Positions 45,493 to 55,153 of a stretch of DNA of 64,000 nt are shown piece by piece. Location: contig CAVWRJ010000024.1 in assembly GCA_963757335.1 (NCBI GenBank), positions 186,001 through 250,000 on the forward strand. The letters run 5' to 3'. The notes under the pieces are model-generated. The model was not told the origin of the DNA and searched no databases. It was given only the letters and a program-made list of their open reading frames with translations. The translations under genes and the position numbers were made by a program. This DNA comes from DASQPA01 sp963757335. Lineage in GTDB: Bacteria; Acidobacteriota; Thermoanaerobaculia; Multivoradales; UBA5704. Position 1 is the stretch's first letter; every line of letters starts with the position of its first letter.

Positions 45493-48400
45493 CTAGAACG
45501 CCGCGGTATCGGCGACGCTCCCGAACTGCCCAGAGGGATTCTTGTAGGTCTTGACCGCCCCGGTCTGGGTGTCGGTCACGGTCAACGTGTACTCGACGTT
45601 CGAGAGCGCCCCGTAGAAGAACCAGAACTTGCCGCCGAGCGCCCGGCCGTCGAGAACCTTGGCGACGACCTCGACATTGGTGGGGGCGAAGAACCAGAAG
45701 TAGCCGGTGTCGCCGGAGAGGGGGACGGCGGTGCCGGTCCCGGTGTTCCCCTGGAAGTCTTTCCAGGCGGCGGTGACGGCGAAACGGCCGCCCTGGAGGC
45801 AGAGCCGCTTCGGGCCGGCAACGCAGCCGGTGGCGGCGTTCGCCGGGGTCCCGTCGGTGCGGGCGGAGACCCAGGCGGGGGCGGCGGCCGGCGCCGGAAC
45901 GGGGCTCGCGTCGTACGCCCCGAGGGGCCCGAAGCCGTCCGTGTCGCCGACGCTCGCGAGCTGCCCCGAGGGGTTGAAATAGCGGCGGGAGAGGCCGGTC
46001 TGGGTGTCGGTGACCGTGATCTCGTACTCGACGTTGGAGAGCGCGCCGTAGAAGACCCAGAAGGCCTGGTTCAAGGACCGGGCGTCGAGCACCTTGACCA
46101 CCGTCTCGACGTTGGCGGGGTCGAAGAACCAGAAGTAGCCGGTGTCCGCGGTGAGCCCGACGGCGTGGCCGACGCCGGCGTGGCCCTGGAAGTCCTTCCA
46201 GGCGACCTCCACCTGGAAGCGGTTGCCGGCGAGGCAGAGGTGGGTGTCTAAAGGCTGGCAGCCGGCGGAGCCGGAGAGAGGGAGGCTCCAGAGCTCGTTC
46301 CCGGTGACACCGTCGTTGGCGGTGAAGTAGAGGCGGTCGCCCGCGACGGTCAGCTGGCGGGGGGAGGAGGAGGCCGCCTCGGGGGCGATGTCGGCCGCCA
46401 GGCGGGTGCCTGCCGGCGTGCCGTCGCTCTGCCAGAGCTCGATGCCGTGCGCCTGGTCCCAGGCGGTAAAGAAGAGCTTCGCGCCCGCCGCGGTCAGCTG
46501 ACCGAGCTCCCCGGAGCCCGGGGTGGAGCCGGGGGCGTAGACCGGCACCGTGCCGGCGGCGGTGCCGTCGGTCGCCCACAGGGCGCGGCCACTCCCGTCG
46601 TCGGCGGCGAAGAAGAGCCGCCCGCCGAAGACCGCCGGGAAGGCGGCCGGTCGCAAGAACGCCCGCGGGTTCTCCTGGGCGAAGAGGCGGACCAGGACCG
46701 CCCCCGTAGAGTCCGCCCGATAGAGACCACGGCCCGCTGGGGAATCGCTGAAAAAATAGAGCGCGCCGCCGAAGACCGTCGGCTCGCCCGGGTAGATGCC
46801 GGCCGGGAGAGCGGTCACCTGGACCGTGCCGGCCGCCGTGGCGTCGGTGCGCCAGAGCTCGGAGACGCCGTCCGCCCGGTAGAGGAAGAAGAGGAGCGCC
46901 GGCCCGGTCTGGTAGACGGTAGCCGGGGAGAGGAAAGAGGGGCCGGAGAGCAGCCGCCGGGTGCCGGCGGCGGTGCCGTCGCTCGCCCAGAGCTCCCGCT
47001 CCGCGGTGGGATCGGCGCCGGAGCCTGTGAGGAAGAGGAGGCCGCCCGCCGTGCCGACCGGCCTGGGAGAGGCGCTCGCCGCGATCTCGGGGGCGGGCCG
47101 GGTGCCGGCGGGGGTGCCGTCGCTGCGCCAGAGAACACCCGCTGGGACCGCGAAGAAGACCTCGCCGCCTAAGGGTACGAGGCGTGGTGGCGCCGAAGAT
47201 CCGGCGGCGTAGGGTACCGTCATGAGCTGCCGGGGGGTACCGGCGCCATCCTCGGACCAGAGGAGCCAGGCGCTGGCGCCGTTGCCGTCGACGGTCTTGG
47301 GGTCCGCGAGCCAGAAGAAGAGCCGGTCCCCCAAGGGGGTGAGCCCCTGGGGCGAGGGGCCGGCGCAGACGACCAGATCCGGCGGCAGGGCGGTCCGTTG
47401 AACGGTGCCGGCGGGGGTGCCGTCGGTCGCCCAGATCTGGCGGCTGGTGCCCTCGCAGACGGTGAAGAGGAGCCGGCCGCCGGCCGCCACGAGATCCGCC
47501 AGGGCGGCGCCGCCCACGGCGGTCGGGAAGCCGGGGACCTCGTGCGTGCCGCCCGGCCGGCCGTCGCTCGTCCACAGGGTGAGTTCGCCGCCTCCGGCGA
47601 AGGTACTGGCGCGGAAGAACACCCGGCGGCCTACCGAGGCCACCTGGGAGAGGGAGAGCGAGCGCTGGACCGGGTCGGAGAAGGGGCGGGTGCCGGCCGG
47701 GGTGCCGTCGGTCGTCCACAACGCGGTACCCCGGGAGTCGGTCGCCAGGAAGAGGGCGGCGCCCAGGAACGGTACCAGGTCGGCCGCTCCCTGGCACCCG
47801 CCGGTGCAGCCGATCGCGAGCTGCGCCGTGCCGGCGGCGGTGCCGTCCGTTCTCCAGAGCTCGAAGCCGTTCTTTCCCGGCGCCAGGAAGAGGGCGCGCC
47901 GCCCGACCCGGACGAAGCCCCACCTTGGGTCCGGCTGGCGCGGGGTGAGGAGGGTGGTCGACTCCGGGGTCCCGCTGCTCGCCCAGGTGCCGCCGCTGGC
48001 ACGGAAGACGACGGTCCCGTCGAGGGCGGCCAAGAGCGGCGGGGTGGGATCGAAGGGGGAGGGATTCGCGAGGTCGGTGATCCGCCGGGTCCCCGGCTGG
48101 GTCCCGTCGCTCGTCCAGAGCTCCTCGCCATGAACCCGGTCGTCGATCGTCAGGTACACCTGGTCCCCGGCGGTCGTCAGCTCGAGGGCCAAGGGGGGAG
48201 GGGGAAGCTTGCGACCTGCCGGGTGCCGGCAGCGGTGCCGTCGCTCGTCCAGAGGTCGAAGCTGTCCGTCCCGGTGACCGAGAGATAGAGGCGGCTGGCG
48301 CCGGCCGTCAGAGCGTCGGGAGATTGACCGGCGAAGGAGTGGAGCGCCACGGTGCCAGCGGCGGTGCCGTCGCTCGTCCACAGCTCGCCCTGAGAGAGGA

Positions 48401-48965
48401 AGAAGACCCGGCGGTCGACCGCGGTCAGCCGCGCGAAGCTCCCCGGGCTCACCGGCCCGGGGAGCTGCCGAGTGCCGCTCACCGTGCCGTCGCTCACCCA
48501 CAGCTCATCGCCCCCCGCGGTCAGGCGGAAGAAGTAGGCGAGGTTTCCGGCGAGGACGATCGTCGGTCCGTTGCCCTCCGCGGGGTCGACCGGGCCGCCG
48601 AGGGCGAAGGTACCGGCCCGGGTGCCGTCGGTGCGGTAGAGCGTGCCGGAAACGGTGCTCCAGAAGAGGGCGGCATCGCCCAGGCGGCCGACGAGCTGGG
48701 TTCGGGAGGTGCAGTCACCCGGGCAGAGGTCGGCGAGGAGCTCGCTGCTCGTACCGGCCCCGTCGGCGACCGCTGGCTCATCGACCGGAGAGTCGGTGGT
48801 GAACAGTACCTTACCGGAGACGGCGAGGAGCTGGAGAGCCGGGAGGGTGCCGCTCCAGGGCGGCGGCGGGGCGAAATCCCGCACCAGGGTGGCGGTCTGG
48901 CCAGGGAGGGCCGTGGGGAGCGCCAGGAGCGCCGGGAGGAGGACGAGGAGCGTTCGCATCTTCAT
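45493..48965 (-). CDS. Large secreted ELWTSDGT-repeat protein, copy 1 (frame break)
   Basis: About 1,155 residues if joined. Signal peptide (MRTLLVLLPALLALPTALPG), then about fifteen beta-propeller-like repeats of the form ELWxSDGTxxGT (GGDELWVSDGTVSGTRQLPG and many others), then two consecutive C-terminal DTGYFWFF domains (ending NPSGQFGSVADTAAF). A frame change near 48190-48200, at GGGGGGAGGGGG, splits the first 260 residues from the rest. Repeats of this type form extracellular propellers of unknown role. It lies 13 bp after the paralogue at 48979 and likely shares its transcript. Confidence 0.82.
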
Positions 48966-48978
48966 GGCAGGCTCCGCT

Positions 48979-51900
48979 TCAGAACGCCGCGGTGTCGGCG
49001 ACGCTGCCGAACTGCCCCGAGGGATTCTTGTAGGTCTTGACCGCCCCGGTCTGGGTGTCGGTCACGGTCAACGTGTACTCGACGTTCGAGAGCGCCCCGT
49101 AGAAGAACCAGAACTTGCCGCCGAGGGCCCGGCCGTCCAGGACCTTGGCGACGACCTCGACGTTCGTGGGGGCGAAGAACCAGAAGTAGCCGGTGTCGCC
49201 GGAGAGGGGGACGGCGGTGCCGGTCCCCGTTCTCCCCTGGAAGTCCTTCCAGACGGCCTCGACGGCGAAGCGGCCGCCCTGGAGGCAGAGCCGGGTGGGG
49301 CCGGGGACGCAGACGCCGGTAGCGGCTCGTGCGTCAGTGCGGGCCGAGACGAGGGGGGTGGCCCGCGCCGTCTTGGGGGTGGCGGTGGGGGCCGAGGCGC
49401 CCTGGGGGCCGAAGCCGTTGGTATCGCCGACGCTCGCGAGCTGGCCCGCGGGGTTGTCGTAGCGGCGGGTGAGGCCGGTCGCCGTGTCGGTGACGGTGAG
49501 CGAGTACTGGACATTCGAGAGTGCCCCGTAGAAGACCCAGAAGGCGTCGTTCAAGCCGCGGGCGTCGAGCACCTTGACGATCACCTCGACGTTCGCCGGG
49601 TCGAAGAACCAGAAGGCCCCGGTGTCGGCGGTCAAGGGGATCGTGTGGCCCACCCCGGTATGGCCCCCGAAGTCCTGCCAGGCGATCTCCACCTGGAAGC
49701 GGCCGTTGGCGAGGCAGAGCCGGGTGTTCCCGGGCACGCAGCCGGGGCCGGCGAGGGGGACGCTCCACGGCTCGCGGCCGGAGAGGCCGTCGTCGGCGGC
49801 GAAGTAGAGCCGGTCGCCGGCGGCGGCGAGAGAGTCGGGGTTGGACGAGCTGCCGGCCGGCGCCAGGTCGTCGACCAGATGAGTGCCCGGGGCGGTGCCG
49901 TCGCTCGTCCAGAGCTCGACCCCGTGCACCCCGTCGTCGGCGGTGAAGAAGAGCCGGCTGCCGGCGCCTCCAGAACCAGAACCAAAACCAGAGGACGTCA
50001 GGCGATCGGGCTGGCTGCCCTCCGGGCCAGCGACGATGTCGAGCACCGGCCCGCTCGCGGCGGCACCGTCGCTCGCCCAGAGCTCGCGGCCGTGGGCCGG
50101 GTCGTCGGCGGTGAAGAAGAGCCGGCCGGCGGCGGCCACCGGGTCGCTCGCCGCCACCGCCGGGAAGGTGGCGACCCGGGAGGTGCCGGCCGGGGTGCCG
50201 TCGGTGCGCCAGAGCTCGGTCGTCCCGGCGCTCTGCCCGCTCGCCGTCGCGGGGAGATCGAGGAACCAGAGCGCGCCCTGGAACGCCGCCGGCCGGGGGA
50301 GGCCGGCGGCGCCGGCGAAGCGGTGGAGGAGCCGGGTGCCGGCCGGGGTGCCGTCGGTGGTCCAGATCGAGGTCGCCGGGTTCTGACCGTCGGAGATGTC
50401 GGTGGCGCCGAAGACGACGCTGCCGTTCAGCTGGAGGAACCAGGCGTCGGCGGAGCCCCCGAGGGAGACGCTGATCGGCCCGGCGAGCTGGCGGGTCCCG
50501 TCGGCGTCGGTGACGAAGATGTCGAACGCTCCCCCTAGGTCGGCGACGTAGAAGGCCCGGCTGCCGAGGACGGCGAGCGAGTGGAGGGCGCGGAGCCCCC
50601 CGGTCACCGTGTAGACCGGCTGCGGGGCGACCAGGTCCCCCGGGGTGGCCCGGTAGATCAGGGTGCTGTCGGCGGTCTCGACGGCGAACCAGATCCCGGT
50701 GTCGGTGCCCGAGAGCGGCGGATCGAACGGCAGCCCCACCGGAAAGGTGAAGACGGGGACCGCACTGCCAACGCCGGAAGAGTTGCCGTCGGCCCGCCAG
50801 AGGGTGAGGCCGGGTCCGCTACCGGCGAGGAAGTAGACGCCGGCGGCCGCCGGGTTGAGCGACCGGGGGCGGTTCGCGGCATCGGCGCAGGGGCTCCCCG
50901 CCCCCGCCGGCGGGAAGACGGCGACGGTGCCCACCGGGCTCCCGTCGCTCGACCAGACCCCGCGGTTCACCCCGTCGCAGGCGGTGAACAGCACCCGACC
51001 GCTCACAGTATTTCCGGCGGTATTTCCGGCGGTATTGAGAGCGGTCAGCTCCGCCGGGTCGGACGAGGGTGCCCGCCGGCCGATGTCGGTCACCCGCCGG
51101 GTGCCGCCGCTCCGGCCGTCGCTCGTCCAGAGCTCGGTGCCATGGACCGGGTCGGTGGCGGCGAAGAAGATCCTGCTCCCGCTGCCGCCTCCGATCGCCG
51201 TGATGGGGAGCGAGACGAGCGGCCGCGAGGAGCCGAGATTGCCGAAATCGGTGTAGCGGCGGGTGCCGGCGGGAGTGCCGTCGCTCGTCCAGAGGTCGGC
51301 CCCCGTCGCGGGGTCGCCGGAGAGGAAGATGGCGGCGCCGCCCAAGGGGGCGAGAGGGAGGAGCAGCGGGATGCCCGGCACGCCACAGGCGCCCGGGCAG
51401 GTGTCCGCCACCAGCCGGGTGCCGGCGGGGGTGCCGTCGCTCGTCCACGGCTCGGTGCCATGGACGCCGTCGTCCGCCAGGAAGAGCGCCCGGGTCCCCA
51501 CGCCGGCAAGCCGGCTGGGGACGGCGGCGGGGGAGAGCTGGACGGTCGATGCCGGGGTGCCGGCGGTCGCGAAGAGCCGCGCCTTGCCCCCGGCGTCCAC
51601 GGCCGTAAAGAGCAGCCGGCCACCGAGGAGGAGGGCATAGGAGGGGTCCGGCAGGTAGGGGCTGAAACCCTGGAGCCCGGTGACCCGGACGGTGCCGCTG
51701 TTCCCACCATTCCCACCGCTCGAGACATTGCCGTCGCTCGTCCAGAGCTGCAGACCGCTCCCGTCCTGACCGGCGGCCGCGAAGTAGACCTTGCCGCCCA
51801 GGGAGGTGGCGAAGAAGCTGCCCTGGTCGGCGCCGGGGTCGGGGCCGAAGCGCTCCAGGAGCCCGGTCCCCGCCGGGGTGCCGTCGCTCCCCCAGATCTC

Positions 51901-52650
51901 GCTGGTCTCCCCGGCGCTCCCCCAGAGGACGACCCGGTCCCCGGCCGGGAGCAGGAACTGGAGATCGGCGGCGACCGGCGCCACCAGCCGGGTACCCGTG
52001 CCCCCAATCCCGTCGCTCGCCCAGAGCGCGAAACCGCCGGCTGCCGTCGTACAGAGGGCGAAGACCTGCCGCCCCGCGGTGGCCAGGGCGAGCACCTGGC
52101 CGCCGACCGCGCCGAGCTTCCCGGTCCCGGCGAGGGTGCCGTCGGTCGACCACAGCTCGCAGCCCGGGGCGAAGGACGGGCAGAGCACGAAGACGATCTT
52201 GCCGCCGAGGAGAGCCGGCGGCTGCTCGTCGGCCCCCTCGGCGCTCAGCCGGTAGGTGCCGGCGGGGGTGCCGTCGGTCCGCCAGAGCCGCCGTGGCCCC
52301 TCGGCGGTGAAGAGGAAGACGTCGCCGAGCACCCCGACGGGCGCCGGCTGGCCGCTGCAGGGGCCCGGGCAGAGGTCGGCGACCTGGGCGGTGCCGAAGG
52401 CGGTGCCGTCGCTCGTCCACAGCTCGGTCCCGGAGGCGTCGGTGCGGTCGGGGAAGTAGACCCGGCTGCCCGCCGCCACCAGCCAGGAGGAGGAGCCGCC
52501 CAGATCGCCCGGGGAGAGATCGACCGGGCCGGGGTTGATATCGCGCGCCAGGCTCGCGACCTGCGCCGCTGCCGGAGCCGCCAACGAGAGGGCGAGGAGC
52601 GCTGGAAGGAGGGCCGACGGGAGAGCGAGGAGCGCGCGGGACTTCGACAT
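48979..52650 (-). CDS. Large secreted ELWTSDGT-repeat protein, copy 2
   Basis: 1,223 residues. Signal peptide (SRALLALPSALLPALLALSL), about twenty ELWTSDGTxxGT repeats, each roughly 45-50 residues, then two C-terminal domains with DTGAFWFFDPANVEVIVKVL and DTGYFWFFAPTNVEVVAKVL. The last 300 bp are almost the same DNA as the end of copy 1. ATG 52650 is selected because CCGGAGG lies upstream and the signal peptide begins there; an 11-residue extension would run into the 32-bp repeat at 52669. Likely surface-exposed or released; function unknown. Confidence 0.88.
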   Translation of the reverse strand: MSKSRALLALPSALLPALLALSLAAPAAAQVASLARDINPGPVDLSPGDLGGSSSWLVAAGSRVYFPDRTDASGTELWTSDGTAFGTAQVADLCPGPCSGQPAPVGVLGDVFLFTAEGPRRLWRTDGTPAGTYRLSAEGADEQPPALLGGKIVFVLCPSFAPGCELWSTDGTLAGTGKLGAVGGQVLALATAGRQVFALCTTAAGGFALWASDGIGGTGTRLVAPVAADLQFLLPAGDRVVLWGSAGETSEIWGSDGTPAGTGLLERFGPDPGADQGSFFATSLGGKVYFAAAGQDGSGLQLWTSDGNVSSGGNGGNSGTVRVTGLQGFSPYLPDPSYALLLGGRLLFTAVDAGGKARLFATAGTPASTVQLSPAAVPSRLAGVGTRALFLADDGVHGTEPWTSDGTPAGTRLVADTCPGACGVPGIPLLLPLAPLGGAAIFLSGDPATGADLWTSDGTPAGTRRYTDFGNLGSSRPLVSLPITAIGGGSGSRIFFAATDPVHGTELWTSDGRSGGTRRVTDIGRRAPSSDPAELTALNTAGNTAGNTVSGRVLFTACDGVNRGVWSSDGSPVGTVAVFPPAGAGSPCADAANRPRSLNPAAAGVYFLAGSGPGLTLWRADGNSSGVGSAVPVFTFPVGLPFDPPLSGTDTGIWFAVETADSTLIYRATPGDLVAPQPVYTVTGGLRALHSLAVLGSRAFYVADLGGAFDIFVTDADGTRQLAGPISVSLGGSADAWFLQLNGSVVFGATDISDGQNPATSIWTTDGTPAGTRLLHRFAGAAGLPRPAAFQGALWFLDLPATASGQSAGTTELWRTDGTPAGTSRVATFPAVAASDPVAAAGRLFFTADDPAHGRELWASDGAAASGPVLDIVAGPEGSQPDRLTSSGFGSGSGGAGSRLFFTADDGVHGVELWTSDGTAPGTHLVDDLAPAGSSSNPDSLAAAGDRLYFAADDGLSGREPWSVPLAGPGCVPGNTRLCLANGRFQVEIAWQDFGGHTGVGHTIPLTADTGAFWFFDPANVEVIVKVLDARGLNDAFWVFYGALSNVQYSLTVTDTATGLTRRYDNPAGQLASVGDTNGFGPQGASAPTATPKTARATPLVSARTDARAATGVCVPGPTRLCLQGGRFAVEAVWKDFQGRTGTGTAVPLSGDTGYFWFFAPTNVEVVAKVLDGRALGGKFWFFYGALSNVEYTLTVTDTQTGAVKTYKNPSGQFGSVADTAAF

Positions 52651-52668
52651 CGGGATCGGCCTCCGGGG

Positions 52669-52700
52669 AGAGTGGAAGCGCAATCATTTCATACCGCGCC
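52669..52700. repeat. 32-bp direct repeat, left copy
   Basis: AGAGTGGAAGCGCAATCATT followed by TCATACCGCGCC. Matches 53528-53559 at 30 of 32 positions, same orientation. On the minus strand it contains TATGAAAT, a -10-like sequence placed to drive the ELWTSDGT gene. Confidence 0.7.
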
Positions 52701-52739
52701 CGGATCAGGGCGAGAGTCGACGTCCGCAAACTCCGTTCC

Positions 52740-53490
52740 GATGTCCCCCGGTTTTACTACCGCTGCCAAAACTCAGTGGCAATGTCCCGGGACTCTGTTC
52801 CGCGGTCGCCGGACTCGATAGCCAGGTAAGGAGACGACGCCTTCGCTGCCTGGACTCCGTCTCCGGTGCCGCACCGTCGATGTCGAGCCCCGGGACCGAG
52901 ATGTCGAGTCCCGGGACCGAGACTCGAAGTCTCGGGACGGAGAGTCGTAGTCCGGGGACGACGAGTCGCCGTCCCGTCACCACGGTTCGGCTCCAGGGTT
53001 TAAGACCGCCGTCCCGGGGCTGCGCTCTCAAGTCCCGGTACCGCGACTCCAAGTCGCGGGCCGGAGACTCCGATTCCCGCGACCCCGACCGCCATCCCGG
53101 GACTCCGACCCTCGGCCGGGGGACGGCGATTCGCCGTCCCGGGATCGCGGCGTCGAGTCCGGGGACTGCGACCCAGAGCCGCGGGACGGCGGTCTTTCTC
53201 CCTGGCGGAGAACCGAAGTCCCGGGACCCTGAACCCAAGTCCCGGCGCTCCGTCATCGAGTCCCGGTCCCGAGACCCGCAATAGCGGCAGCCAAGGCTTG
53301 GTCCAAGTCTCTGTCGTCAAGTTTCGGTACCGAGAGCCGAGATAGCGGTCCCCTGAAGCGTTGTCCGGGGACTCTGTCTTCGAGTCGCGGTACCGCGAGC
53401 CAGGATGGCGGCGCATCAAGGCATTGTTCCGGTCTTTGTCTTCGAGTCTCGGTGCCGAGAGTCGAGATACCGGCACCCAGAGCCTTGTCC
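52740..53490. repeat. Array of about 35 degenerate 21-bp repeats
   Basis: Units of 20-22 bp begin with GTCCCGG; the consensus is near GTCCCGGGACCGAGACTCGA. Best units are at 52885-52985 and 53215-53280. From about 53279 to 53490 three units form a 60-63 bp higher-order repeat (AAGGC..TTGTCC..TGTC.TCGAGTC..GG). Many units are small palindromes (CCCGGG, GGTACC). No gene is convincing; frames stay open only because the period is near 21. Confidence 0.8.
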
Positions 53491-53527
53491 ACCTCCCCAG
53501 GCGCCTAGCCCTTTGACGAGAACCAAG

Positions 53528-53559
53528 AGAGTGGAAACGCAATTATTTCATACCGCGCC
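53528..53559. repeat. 32-bp direct repeat, right copy
   Basis: AGAGTGGAAACGCAATTATT then TCATACCGCGCC; 30/32 match with 52669-52700, marking the other edge of the repeat array. Confidence 0.7.
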
Positions 53560-53562
53560 ACC

Positions 53563-53592
53563 TTGCGTTCGGGATTGCGCTGGAGATACTAT
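53563..53592 (+). promoter_or_regulatory. Candidate sigma-70 promoter
   Basis: TTGCGT and TACTAT hexamers 18 bp apart, downstream of the right 32-bp repeat and upstream of a strong ribosome site (AAAGGAGGTGGA) at 53606-53617. Confidence 0.4.
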
Positions 53593-53617
53593 GACTGAAT
53601 AGCATAAAGGAGGTGGA

Positions 53618-53650
53618 ATGAGGGAGAGATCCAGCCTGTCGATGGGATAG
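53618..53650 (+). CDS. Possible 10-residue leader peptide
   Basis: ATG directly after AAAGGAGGTGGA opens MRERSSLSMG and stops at TAG. It precedes the secreted-protein gene by 85 bp. The ribosome site is unusually strong for a region without a longer frame. Could be a leader peptide or chance. Confidence 0.25.
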   Translation: MRERSSLSMG

Positions 53651-53735
53651 CAGCATGACAGTGCGCGCGTTCGACGCGTGAAGCCTTGGGTGAAGAGCCC
53701 ACCGAGAAACCCGCTTTTCTTGTGAAGGAGGATTC

Positions 53736-55028
53736 ATGTTCCGCCGCTTCTCAGTCGCAGCCATCCTCGCCGTTTGCGTCCTTGGTATCCCCTTGCCCGC
53801 CGCCGCCGTTCTCTGCACCATCGACGACGTCCCGGCCGCGACACTTCTGCTGCCCTACTTCGAGGTCGATCTGAGGCACCCGAACGGAGCCAATACCGTG
53901 TTCTCGGTCAATAACTCGGACCCGGCCGCGGTGCTCGCCCACGTCGTGATCTGGTCGGACCTGTCGGTCCCGGTCTTCGATTTCAACGTCTACTTGACCG
54001 GCTACGACGTGCAGGTGATCGATCTGCACGACATCCTCGTCTCCGGTGTCGTGCCGCAGACGGCTTCGGCCGGGCAGGACCCGAGCGACACCATCAGTCC
54101 CAAGGGTGTCTTCTCGCAGGACATCAACTTCGCGAGCTGCAACGGCTTGCTCCCCTCCGGCCCGCTGCCAGCGACCTTTATCACCCACCTGCAGACCAGT
54201 CTCACCGGCAGGCCCTCGCCGCTCCTCGGCGGTAACTGCGCGGGCCTCGCCTATGGCGACCACATCGCCCGCGGCTACGTGACGGTCGACACGGTCGCCA
54301 ACTGCACGCTCCGCTTCCCGACCGACGTCGGCTACTTCGCCCCGGGTGGCGCCGGCGACGCGACAGACCAGAACGTCCTCTGGGGTGACGTCGTCTATTC
54401 CAACCCCAAGGCCAACCAGTCGTACGGCGACACTCTCGTGCACATCGAGGCGAGCGCCACGAACCCCGAGACGTCGGTCGCCGGTCAGTACACCTTCTAC
54501 GGCCGCTACGTGGGCTGGACGGCGATCGACCACCGCGAGCCGCTCGCGACCAACTTCGCCGCGCGCTTCTCGAACCTCACGGGAGCGGCCGGCAGCGGCA
54601 CGAGCCTGGTCACCTGGCGCGACTCGAAGGTCTCGCAGGGCGCCTTCAAGTGCGGCACGACTCCGGCCTGGTACCCCCTCGGCCAGGAAGAGGTCGTGAT
54701 CTTCGACGAGCAGGAGCACGCGCTGGTTCCGCTGAGCTTCCCGGTCTCGCCGCAGCCGCCGGGGGGCGGGATCGTCCCCTTCCCGGCGGAGGCGCAGTCG
54801 ACGGTCCTGGGGGGAGCTTCCCTCCCGGTGCCCTTCCAGTCCGGTTGGCTGTTCCTGGACCTCAACACGACGGTCACCCCGGCCGGGAGCGTTCCCCCGG
54901 AGGATCCGGCCGCGGCGCAGGCCTGGGTCGAGGTCCTGATGAATTCATCCGGCCGCTACAGCGTGGGCTTCGACGCCATCCGGCTCGACAGCGCCTGCGC
55001 CGCCAACCATCAGTTGGTCGGGTTCTAG
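53736..55028 (+). CDS. Secreted protein of unknown function
   Basis: 430 residues. Signal peptide (SVAAILAVCVLGIPLPAAA), then VLCTIDDVPAATLLLPYFEV, in which the first mature Cys and a DVPAATLLLPYFEVDL opening recur in exported proteins of this bacterial group as I recall them; I know no function. The mature protein is predicted all-beta with several Cys residues (NFASCNG, GGNCAG, ANCTLRF, FKCGTT, DSACAAN). ATG 53736 has GTGAAGGAGGATTC upstream, excellent spacing. It is preceded by the candidate promoter and leader frame. Confidence 0.85.
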   Translation: MFRRFSVAAILAVCVLGIPLPAAAVLCTIDDVPAATLLLPYFEVDLRHPNGANTVFSVNNSDPAAVLAHVVIWSDLSVPVFDFNVYLTGYDVQVIDLHDILVSGVVPQTASAGQDPSDTISPKGVFSQDINFASCNGLLPSGPLPATFITHLQTSLTGRPSPLLGGNCAGLAYGDHIARGYVTVDTVANCTLRFPTDVGYFAPGGAGDATDQNVLWGDVVYSNPKANQSYGDTLVHIEASATNPETSVAGQYTFYGRYVGWTAIDHREPLATNFAARFSNLTGAAGSGTSLVTWRDSKVSQGAFKCGTTPAWYPLGQEEVVIFDEQEHALVPLSFPVSPQPPGGGIVPFPAEAQSTVLGGASLPVPFQSGWLFLDLNTTVTPAGSVPPEDPAAAQAWVEVLMNSSGRYSVGFDAIRLDSACAANHQLVGF

Positions 55029-55153
55029 CTCTTACATTTGCTTGACTGGGGGTGGGCTGCGGAGAAATCTCCGCGGCCCACCGTTTGCTGATCCGCCGAG
55101 GCTACTTCACCCGGATCCACCGAGGGGCCTCCCGCCGATACTCGTCCCAGACC

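Noticed and set aside
52535..53542. Repeat proteins on either strand of the 21-bp array
   Set aside because: Frames stay open because the period is near 21 nt; the units vary between 20 and 22 nt, which would break a protein repeat, and no start site or signal is convincing.
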